Below are positions 16,575 to 23,032 of a stretch of 64,000 nucleotides of DNA, piece after piece. Position 1 is the first letter of the stretch. The number at the start of each line of letters is the position of its first letter. A program made the translations under genes and the position numbers. The notes under the pieces are model-generated. The model was given only the letters and a program-made list of their open reading frames with translations, made no database searches and was not told the DNA's origin. This DNA is from Faecalicatena faecalis (lineage in GTDB: Bacteria > Bacillota > Clostridia > Lachnospirales > Lachnospiraceae), in assembly GCF_012524165.2 (NCBI RefSeq), contig NZ_JABACJ020000003.1, forward strand, positions 186,001 to 250,000, written 5' to 3'.

Positions 16575-17432
16575 TTATGATTGACGTACTGCCTTAATCG
16601 TAGCACAGAAGTCTTCCTTACCATAGCCCAGCTCCATCGCTTTGTCATAGACCTGTTTGGCTGCCGCCTCGCCTGGCATATTTAATCCACATTCTGCTGC
16701 CATATTCATGCAGATATTCACATCCTTGTACATATTTTCAACAGAGAATGCAGTTGTGTAGTCTTCCTTCTTAATCACAGCCGCCTTGCTGTCAAGATAG
16801 AAATTCTGTCCGCCGCCATAAGATACCGCAGTTGTGAACTGATCCACATCGATTCCGTTCTTACCTGCAAGAGTCAGGGTCTCATTCACACCATTTTGAA
16901 TCTGGGAAACCAATGCATTATGACAGATCTTCATGACAAGCCCTTTTCCATTATCTCCCATTCTGATGATATTTTCACCCATATATGCTAAAATCGGTTT
17001 TACTTTTTCATATGCCTCTTCGTCGCCACCCACATAGATTCCCAATTTTCCTGCGATTGCTGCTGGTTTGGATTTCACAACAGGTGCATCTACGAACTGA
17101 GCGCCTGTGGCTTTCACCATTTCTGCAATCTCTACAGATACGCTCGGGTCGATCGTGCTCATGTCAATGCAGGTCTTTGAACTGTCCATAGCCGGAAGAA
17201 CTTCCTTATAAACTGCCATAGAATGCTCTGATTTCGGAACCATGGATACGATTACATCCGCATTCTGGGCAACCTCCAGTGAGCTGTTACATGCCTTTGC
17301 GCCTTTTGACTCAAGCAGCTCTACCTTTTCTTTTACAAAATCAAATACATATACGGTATCATCATGTTTTTTTACAATGTTCTCACACATAGACTCGCCC
17401 ATAATGCCAAGTCCGATAAATCCGATTTTCAT
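16575..17432 (-). CDS. Candidate sulfolactaldehyde reductase (beta-hydroxyacid dehydrogenase family)
   Basis: A 285-residue NAD(P)-dependent enzyme of the 3-hydroxyisobutyrate dehydrogenase family. GLGIMG at residues 7-12 binds the cofactor. Lys168 in GKGLVMKICHN is the catalytic lysine. The family substrate motif usually reads DxPVSGG; here it reads DAPVVKSK (residues 115-122), so the two glycines that cradle the carboxylate are replaced. YihU, the E. coli sulfolactaldehyde reductase, also departs from SGG at this point. Context (next to the transaldolase) and this substitution support reduction of 3-sulfolactaldehyde to DHPS, which is then the substrate of the glycyl-radical enzyme. No HTH or extra domain. 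Confidence 0.8.
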   Translation of the reverse strand: MKIGFIGLGIMGESMCENIVKKHDDTVYVFDFVKEKVELLESKGAKACNSSLEVAQNADVIVSMVPKSEHSMAVYKEVLPAMDSSKTCIDMSTIDPSVSVEIAEMVKATGAQFVDAPVVKSKPAAIAGKLGIYVGGDEEAYEKVKPILAYMGENIIRMGDNGKGLVMKICHNALVSQIQNGVNETLTLAGKNGIDVDQFTTAVSYGGGQNFYLDSKAAVIKKEDYTTAFSVENMYKDVNICMNMAAECGLNMPGEAAAKQVYDKAMELGYGKEDFCATIKAVRQS

Positions 17433-17486
17433 ACTGACCTCCTGTGCCGGTTCCGGCTTTCTATTCTTAATTACTTGCTTTTGAAA

Positions 17487-18173
17487 CTACTCTGTTACTG
17501 TATTATCCCATGCATTGCGGAAGGTATCTAATCCCTGATTTGTGTATGCATGTTTGATGCTGTCCTGATATACTGCAAGACTTGTTGTTACGATATCTGC
17601 TCCTGCGACTGCACAGTCTACGATCTGCTTCGGTGTACGCAGTGCTGCACAGATAATCTCTGTCTTTCCATAGAAGCCGTAATTTTTGTAAATGTCTACG
17701 ATATTCTGGATATAAGCTTTGCAGTCTTCTCCGTTTGCTTCCTTCCAACCGAGGAATGGGGATACGAACAGAGAATTGTTTTTCCCTGGCCAGATTGCCT
17801 GTGCTGGGGAGAATACCAATGTGACATTCGTGCGGATGCCCTCCTCTTCTAATCTTCTTGCTGCTTCCACGCCAGATTGTGTACAAGGAATCTTAATTAC
17901 AAAGTTCGGGCTGATCGCTGCAATTTTCTTTCCTTCTGCGACCATCTCGTCTGCATCATCCAAATGTGGATTGATCTCCACGGAGATCGGGAACTTCTCA
18001 TATCCTTCAATTCCCTCTTCCTTTACCCACTCTGCAAGTTCATGAATAACTGTCAGAAATGGTTTTCCACTCACCATAATATGACGCGGATTTGTTGTCA
18101 CTCCATCAATCCCAAATGTGTGATATGCCTCTTTGATCTCATCCAATTTTGCGCTGTCCAGAAAATACTTCAT
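17487..18173 (-). CDS. sftT: Sulfofructose transaldolase (short transaldolase family)
   Basis: A 228-residue short transaldolase/FSA-type TIM barrel. The Schiff-base lysine is Lys94 (FVIKIPCT), and GVTTNP is at residues 24-29. Two positions that separate transaldolases from fructose-6-phosphate aldolase read as transaldolase: Glu66 (aldolase has Gln) and Phe140 in SPFLGW (aldolase has Tyr). The Arg that normally follows SPF-x-G and helps bind the substrate phosphate is replaced by Trp143. TTNP is followed by Arg30-His31 instead of the usual Ser-Leu. Both fit a sulfonate substrate. The inferred reaction transfers the C3 unit of 6-deoxy-6-sulfofructose to glyceraldehyde 3-phosphate, giving fructose 6-phosphate and sulfolactaldehyde. 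It is the first gene of the operon, with site AGGAGG. Confidence 0.85.
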   Translation of the reverse strand: MKYFLDSAKLDEIKEAYHTFGIDGVTTNPRHIMVSGKPFLTVIHELAEWVKEEGIEGYEKFPISVEINPHLDDADEMVAEGKKIAAISPNFVIKIPCTQSGVEAARRLEEEGIRTNVTLVFSPAQAIWPGKNNSLFVSPFLGWKEANGEDCKAYIQNIVDIYKNYGFYGKTEIICAALRTPKQIVDCAVAGADIVTTSLAVYQDSIKHAYTNQGLDTFRNAWDNTVTE

Positions 18174-18190
18174 TTTTCTTCCTCCTATTT

Positions 18191-18217
18191 TAGTTGATTA
18201 AAATTATTAATTAACTA
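18191..18217. promoter_or_regulatory. Operator 1 of the SQ operon (probable ROK site)
   Basis: A near-perfect inverted repeat in the 5' leader (TAGTTGATTAA, 5 bases, TTAATTAACTA; 10 of 11 pairs), between the transcription start and the transaldolase ribosome site. It resembles XylR-type ROK operators and contains TGATTAA-N5-TTAATTAA, shared with operator 2. Confidence 0.6.
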
Positions 18218-18261
18218 TTCTAAATTTTTAAGGGCCTTATTTCCCGCCCTTGTTTAAGCAA

Positions 18262-18290
18262 AGTATATCGTTATTTCCAATTCCTGTCAA
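18262..18290 (-). promoter_or_regulatory. Main promoter of the SQ operon
   Basis: TTGACA (18290-18285) and TATACT (18267-18262) with a 17-base spacer on the minus strand, 89 bases before the transaldolase ATG: an almost consensus vegetative promoter. A strong promoter like this is usually held by a repressor, matching the flanking operators. TTGTTTAAG occurs on both sides (18250-18258 and 18348-18356), a further candidate regulator site. Confidence 0.85.
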
Positions 18291-18324
18291 CTATTTCACA
18301 AGACAAATTTTCTTTTCAGCATTT

Positions 18325-18344
18325 TTAATTAATTTTGTTAATCA
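18325..18344. promoter_or_regulatory. Operator 2 upstream of the SQ promoter
   Basis: TGATTAA-N5-TTAATTAA on the minus strand, the same 15 specified bases and spacer length as operator 1 but in the opposite orientation, centred about 130 bases from it. This suggests two-site binding with looping around the promoter. Confidence 0.55.
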
Positions 18345-18391
18345 TTTTTGTTTAAGTTGCATAATTACGCTTTTACTCTCCATTTTCTCCC

Positions 18392-19255
18392 CTAGAACAA
18401 GGACACCAAAGCCTCCAGCGCCTGTGTCATGAACTTCTTCTTATGATAGATTAATGTAAAATTCCGAATGAAAGCTTCCGGGTGCACTGGCAGTATCACA
18501 ACGCTCCCTCTTTTCACTTCCTCCTCAATGAGTTTCCCTGACAGAACCGTAATCCCCGGATTCACCTCGACCGCCCGGATCAAAGACTGATTGCTGACAC
18601 TTTCCCACTGAATATTGGCCTTTTGCTGGTGGGCCTTTAGAAGGCCGTCCGTAATCTCTCTGCTTGCACTGCCCGGCTCCCGCATGAAGAATGGATATCC
18701 ACAGATGTCCTCCAAAGTCAGAGAATCCTCTTCTGCCAATGGATGATGGCTCCCGCATACAAAATAAAGCTCATCCTGCATGAACGGAACTGCTTTCAAT
18801 TGCTCATGCTGAACCTTATCTTCCACCAAACCAAGGTCCAGCTCATTCTTTAGAACTGCCTGTACAATGTTCTGGGAATTCTGAATCTTCACCTTCACCT
18901 CACAGGCCGGATATTTCTTATGAAACTCTGCAATTGTCTGAGGTACGATATAACTGCCGATCGTAATACTGGAACCAATGGAAATCTTAAGCGGCATGTC
19001 GGGAGAAATCATGCTGTTCTCCATCTCATCGAATAAATCAATGATATGAGATGCATAGTCGTAAAATCCCTCCCCTTTTTCCGTCACAAAAATCCGCCTG
19101 TTGATTCGGTCGAACAGACGGATATGATAGAATTCCTCCAATTCTTTGATTGCCAAACTTACACTTGGCTGTGCGAGATGCAGTTTTTTGGAGGCTTTGG
19201 TGATACTCATCTCCTGATAGACTGCCAGAAAAATCCGCAGATGTCTTAACGTCAT
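18392..19255 (-). CDS. LysR-family regulator
   Basis: A 287-residue LysR-type activator. The N-terminal HTH is at residues about 18-37 (SITKASKKLHLAQPSVSLAI), and residues about 90-285 form the periplasmic-binding-like effector domain. In other Firmicutes, related regulators sit next to ChrA genes, as here, where it is transcribed divergently from the chromate-type transporter pair across an AT-rich 180-base region with several TATA-like dyads, typical of T-N11-A boxes. It stops 219 bases before the SQ operon, so it could also act there, but divergence from the transporter makes that pair the likelier target. The effector is unknown; sulfate or sulfur status is a guess from context. Confidence 0.9.
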   Translation of the reverse strand: MTLRHLRIFLAVYQEMSITKASKKLHLAQPSVSLAIKELEEFYHIRLFDRINRRIFVTEKGEGFYDYASHIIDLFDEMENSMISPDMPLKISIGSSITIGSYIVPQTIAEFHKKYPACEVKVKIQNSQNIVQAVLKNELDLGLVEDKVQHEQLKAVPFMQDELYFVCGSHHPLAEEDSLTLEDICGYPFFMREPGSASREITDGLLKAHQQKANIQWESVSNQSLIRAVEVNPGITVLSGKLIEEEVKRGSVVILPVHPEAFIRNFTLIYHKKKFMTQALEALVSLF

Positions 19256-19435
19256 TTGTCTTCTCCTTCTCAGTGAAAATGTGCTCTATAATATGCATTA
19301 ATATGTACATAGCATAGAAAGCAAATACCTTTTGGACCCAAATTCATAATATATTCATTATATATAACCATATAATAATACTATTTGCCTTATAATTCAA
19401 TCAGGAATATACTGTAACTAATTGGAGGGATTATC

Positions 19436-20020
19436 ATGAGAGAATTAAATCCGAATAATAAAAAACATGTTCTGTTCACCTTATTCTTTGCAACCTTATA
19501 TCTGAGTACATTCACATTCGGCGGCGGTTATGTCATCGTCACTTTACTGAAAGACAAATTTGTGGACCATTACCACTGGATCGATGAAGAAGAAATGCTC
19601 GATCTTGTGGCAATTGCCCAGTCTTCCCCAGGTGCGATCGCAGTAAACGGCGCGATCGTCGTTGGTTACAAGCTATGCGGTATTCCGGGTGTGTTTGTCT
19701 CGGTACTGGGAGCAATCTTACCACCAATGGTCATTTTATCAGTGATTTCCTTATTTTATCAGGCATTCAGCACCAATCCATATATCTCCGCCGTATTAAG
19801 CGGCATGAGCGCAGGCGTCGGTGCCGTCATAGCCTCTGTTGTCTGGGATATGGGAAGTGGCGTTGTGAAAACACATGACTGGATCAATATGGTCATTATG
19901 GTCATCAGTTTTTGTATCAGCTATTTTCTGAATGTCAATGTTGTGATCATTATTATTACAGTTGCCGTGTTTGGACTGATCCGCACATTAGGCAATGAAA
20001 AAGGATGGTGGAAAAAATGA
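19436..20020 (+). CDS. chrA: Chromate-type transporter, first half
   Basis: A 194-residue short-chain CHR family protein with about five or six membrane helices. The signature TFGGGYVIVTLLKDKFVD near residue 26 and the QSSPGAIAVNGA loop are typical. Short CHR proteins are encoded as adjacent pairs that form a heterodimer, and the next gene is the partner. The family exports chromate in some bacteria; in gut Firmicutes its natural substrate is unclear and may be another oxyanion. Preceded by GGAGGG. Its place between a LysR gene and a sulfatase maturase hints at sulfate or sulfite handling, which is inference. Confidence 0.88.
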   Translation: MRELNPNNKKHVLFTLFFATLYLSTFTFGGGYVIVTLLKDKFVDHYHWIDEEEMLDLVAIAQSSPGAIAVNGAIVVGYKLCGIPGVFVSVLGAILPPMVILSVISLFYQAFSTNPYISAVLSGMSAGVGAVIASVVWDMGSGVVKTHDWINMVIMVISFCISYFLNVNVVIIIITVAVFGLIRTLGNEKGWWKK

Positions 20021-20595
20021 TCTATCTAAAGTTATTTATCAGTTTCTTACAGATTGGATGTTTTAGCTTCGGCGGCGGATATGCTGCCATGCCGCTGATC
20101 CAGGAGCAGGTCGTCACACTGAACCACTGGCTGACTCTGGATGCGTTTACCGACCTCGTCACCATTTCACAGATGACTCCCGGACCGATTGCCGTCAATG
20201 CGGCCACCTTCGTAGGCACGCAGATTGCAGGCACACCAGGAGCAATTGTGGCAACACTTGGATGTATCCTGCCTTCTTGCATTTTCGTGACTATGCTGGC
20301 CTTCATCTATACGAAGTATAGGAACCTCTCCCTGCTCCAGGGTACGCTCTCGGCGCTCCGCCCGGCAGTAGTGGCATTGATTGCCAATGCAGGCGTTACG
20401 ATCCTGGTGTCAGCTTTCTTTAGAAACAATGCGGTTTCTTTTGTCAGTGGAAATGTAGAAATCAGAATGATTGTGTATTTTATCGTTGCAATAGTTCTGC
20501 TTCGTAAGGTAAAATTAAATCCGATACTTGTGATGGTATTATGTGGTGGGTTTGAAGTAGGATATTATACACTAACCCATGTGATTCATATATAG
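20017..20595 (+). CDS. chrA: Chromate-type transporter, second half
   Basis: A 192-residue partner of the preceding protein with the same signature in the paralogous form CFSFGGGYAAMPLIQEQVV and QMTPGPIAVNAATFVG. I start it at the ATG at 20017, which overlaps the previous stop as ATGA and has GGTGG at a normal distance. The in-frame ATG at 20005 has no spacing for a ribosome site. Translational coupling fits a 1:1 heterodimer. It ends 11 bases before the radical SAM gene, so all three form one transcript. Confidence 0.88.
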   Translation: MIYLKLFISFLQIGCFSFGGGYAAMPLIQEQVVTLNHWLTLDAFTDLVTISQMTPGPIAVNAATFVGTQIAGTPGAIVATLGCILPSCIFVTMLAFIYTKYRNLSLLQGTLSALRPAVVALIANAGVTILVSAFFRNNAVSFVSGNVEIRMIVYFIVAIVLLRKVKLNPILVMVLCGGFEVGYYTLTHVIHI

Positions 20596-20606
20596 GAGGT
20601 GGCGCC

Positions 20607-21719
20607 ATGCCAGCAATCAGTGTTTTAATGAAGCCTTCCTCCAGTATGTGCAATATGTCATGTGACTATTGCTTCTACTGTGATGAAGCGCAAAAACGTA
20701 CTCAGGAGTCTTTCGGATTCATGTCCGAGCAGACTTTGAAAAATATAATCCGTAAAACAATGCTCCGCGCGGAAGGAATGATCAGCTATGCCTATCAGGG
20801 CGGGGAGCCGACCTTAAGGGGACTGGATTTTTTCAGGAAAGCGGTTGGATATCAGAAACAGTATAATAAAAATCAGATTCAGGTACATAACGCCCTGCAG
20901 ACGAATGGCTATGTGATTGATGAAGAATGGTGCAGATTTTTTAAAGAGAATCATTTTCTTATTGGACTCTCTGTAGATGGAACACAAGAAATCCATGACT
21001 CTCTGCGTCATACGAAAAATGGCGGTGATACTTATGAACGGATCAACGAAGCGGCAAAGCTTATGGATGAATATGGGGTGGATTACAATATCCTGACCGT
21101 TGTCACCCCGGCAATTGCGGATCACATCACCGCCATATACCGCAGCTATCAGAAGCGGGGCTGGAATTACCAGCAGTATATTGCCTGTCTTGATCCTCTC
21201 GATGAAGGGCATGGAAGGACACCTTATTCCCTTTCGCCGGAAAAATACGGACAGTTCCTGACTACATTATTTGACTTATGGTATGAAGATTTAAAACGTG
21301 GCTGTCAGCCTTATATCCGTCAGTTTGAAAATTATGTCGGACTGGCTGCGGGCTATATGGCAGAATCCTGCGACCAGAGGGGGACCTGCGGAATCCAGAA
21401 TGTAGTGGAAGCAGACGGAAGTGTCTATCCCTGCGATTTTTATATGCTGGATGACTACTGTCTCGGGAACTTTAACGAGCATAAAATGGACCATATTAAT
21501 GAGCGGCGTAAAGAAATTGGATTTGTAGAGCGTTCTATGAAATTAGATGCAAAATGCAAAGACTGTAAATATTACCGGCTCTGTCGAGGCGGGTGCCAGA
21601 GAAACCGAGATTTTAATCAGAATACAGGTCTGTATGAAAACTATTTCTGTGAAGGGTACCGGATGTTCTTTGATAAGTGCTATGAGAGAATTATGGAAAT
21701 TGGCGGGAAAATCCGCTAA
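20607..21719 (+). CDS. Anaerobic sulfatase-maturating radical SAM enzyme (anSME)
   Basis: A 370-residue enzyme that converts the active-site Cys (or Ser) of sulfatases to formylglycine without oxygen. The radical SAM motif is CNMSCDYC (Cys15, Cys19, Cys22), followed by the GGEPT motif (YQGGEPTLRGLDFF). The C-terminal SPASM region holds the auxiliary-cluster cysteines, including the stretches DQRGTCGIQN, YPCDFYMLDD and CKDCKYYRLCRGGCQRN. Length equals the characterised anSMEs. Ribosome site AGGAGGTGG. Three sulfatases in this window all carry a Cys in the modification motif, so they are likely clients. It is co-transcribed with the ChrA-type pair. Confidence 0.92.
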   Translation: MPAISVLMKPSSSMCNMSCDYCFYCDEAQKRTQESFGFMSEQTLKNIIRKTMLRAEGMISYAYQGGEPTLRGLDFFRKAVGYQKQYNKNQIQVHNALQTNGYVIDEEWCRFFKENHFLIGLSVDGTQEIHDSLRHTKNGGDTYERINEAAKLMDEYGVDYNILTVVTPAIADHITAIYRSYQKRGWNYQQYIACLDPLDEGHGRTPYSLSPEKYGQFLTTLFDLWYEDLKRGCQPYIRQFENYVGLAAGYMAESCDQRGTCGIQNVVEADGSVYPCDFYMLDDYCLGNFNEHKMDHINERRKEIGFVERSMKLDAKCKDCKYYRLCRGGCQRNRDFNQNTGLYENYFCEGYRMFFDKCYERIMEIGGKIR

Positions 21720-22053
21720 TTTCCAAATTCGTCACTTTGCCTAATTGCTCTTCTGATAATCACATGATATACTCAGTTCAGAAACATCGTAAGGCAGTCG
21801 CCTTTCATTTTTCTAGTCGGCATTTCGCCGATTGTTTCCAATAACTAACATTTTTTTACGCAGAAAGTAACGAAATATACGACCATTAGGGAATTCTTCT
21901 CTTTTACATATTGATTTTTCATGATATGATAATAGCAAATCAGAATCACTCCTTTTCATCATGTGTTTTTCCCCTTTAGCCCCTTTAAAAGCTTCTTTAC
22001 ACAGGTGCTTTGAGGGATGGGGATATCGTTTTTCTGCACAGGAAAGGAGATTT
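21720..22053. other. Non-coding stretch between anSME and Rpn genes
   Basis: No gene is supported here. A small hairpin (CGGC-ATTTC-GCCG) at about 21829-21841 could be a weak terminator. A TTTACA followed by TGATAAT about 18 bases on, near 21911-21942, is a possible promoter for the next gene. Confidence 0.4.
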
Positions 22054-22935
22054 ATGACAAAAGACAACTTTATTATGTTACCCACTGTAGACTTCTGCTT
22101 TAAAGAGCTCATGCAGAATGCAAAGGTCAGGAAAGGATTTATTGCTGCGCTGCTTAAGGTCCACCCCGAAGATATTCGTGAGACGGCTCTTCTGCCAACG
22201 CTGCTTCCTAAAGAATCTGCGGATGACAAACTAGGGATTATGGATGTCCGGATTCTGCTTATGGATGGCACGCAGATGAATCTGGAAATGCAGGTGAAAT
22301 ATTTTGAATACTGGGACGAACGGGTATTGTTCTACTTAAGCAAAATGTTTGCCAGCCAGATTAAAAAGGGCGAATCCTATGACAAATTGCAGAAATGTAT
22401 CCATGTAAGTATCCTGGATTTTATCCATTTTCCGGATGATGATGAATGTTACCGATGCATACATCTCTGCGATGATAAGACCCACCGTATCTATTCCGAT
22501 AAAATGGAACTTCAGATCTTAGAGTTAAAGAAGCTCCCGCCGGAAGTTAAGACTGGCGAAGATATCATTGCATGGATGAAGTTCTTCAGCGGGAAAAAAA
22601 GAGAGGAGTTTGAGCGTATGGCAAAGACAAACGAATATCTCGATGAGGCATATCAGACCCTGTTGAATCTGAGTGCTGATGAACAGAAAAGGCTTGAGTA
22701 TGAAGCCCGTGAGAAGGCTTTGAAAGATTATAATACACAGATCAGCAGCGCTGAAAAAAGAGGCCGCAAGGCTGGGGAAGAGATTGGACAAAAAATCGGT
22801 CTAAAAATGGGTGAACAGATGGGGGAGCAGCGTGCCCGCCAGGTCTTTAAACTTTATATGCAGGGAAAAAAACCGGAAGAAATAGCTGCGTTATGTAACC
22901 TTACGATAGATAAGGTAAATGAAATCCTTAAATAG
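22054..22935 (+). CDS. Rpn-family PD-(D/E)XK nuclease (transposase-like)
   Basis: A 293-residue member of the Rpn/PDDEXK recombination-promoting nuclease family, formerly called putative transposases. The nuclease core shows DDKLGIMDVRILLMDG then NLEMQVKYFEYWDERVLFYLSK, i.e. the acidic residue and the E-x-Q motif of the fold. The C-terminal quarter is a charged coiled region (EKRGRKAGEEIGQKIG) ending in an HTH-like tail (EEIAALCNLTIDKVNEI). I start at 22054 because AAAGGAG is 6 bases upstream; the frame is open further up but without a ribosome site. Such genes occur scattered and multi-copy in Lachnospiraceae and often mark horizontally moving DNA, but no terminal repeats were found. Confidence 0.85.
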   Translation: MTKDNFIMLPTVDFCFKELMQNAKVRKGFIAALLKVHPEDIRETALLPTLLPKESADDKLGIMDVRILLMDGTQMNLEMQVKYFEYWDERVLFYLSKMFASQIKKGESYDKLQKCIHVSILDFIHFPDDDECYRCIHLCDDKTHRIYSDKMELQILELKKLPPEVKTGEDIIAWMKFFSGKKREEFERMAKTNEYLDEAYQTLLNLSADEQKRLEYEAREKALKDYNTQISSAEKRGRKAGEEIGQKIGLKMGEQMGEQRARQVFKLYMQGKKPEEIAALCNLTIDKVNEILK

Positions 22936-22950
22936 TTTTAAATTCTAATT

Positions 22951-23008
22951 ATAAAACGGACAGATACTTAAAAAGCCTCTTAAGCTTTCCACGATCTGTC
23001 CGTTTTAT
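22951..23008. terminator. Bidirectional hairpin, copy 1 of a repeated element
   Basis: Perfect 15-bp arms (ATAAAACGGACAGAT / ATCTGTCCGTTTTAT) around a 28-base loop, lying between the convergent Rpn and sulfatase genes. The loop core AAGCCT-N-T-N-AAGC resembles that of the hairpin at 58785. Confidence 0.75.
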
Positions 23009-23032
23009 CTGCTTCATTCTACCTGCTGTACC

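Noticed and set aside
17487-18173. Reading the transaldolase as a fructose-6-phosphate-aldolase-type enzyme that frees dihydroxyacetone for the kinase
   Set aside because: The two positions that mark aldolases (Gln and Tyr in E. coli FsaA) are Glu66 and Phe140 here, as in transaldolases. The kinase is better explained by glycerol.
22054-22935. Calling the Rpn gene an insertion sequence
   Set aside because: The protein family is nuclease-like, but no terminal inverted repeats or target duplications were found around it. The inverted repeat on its right is a terminator-like hairpin.
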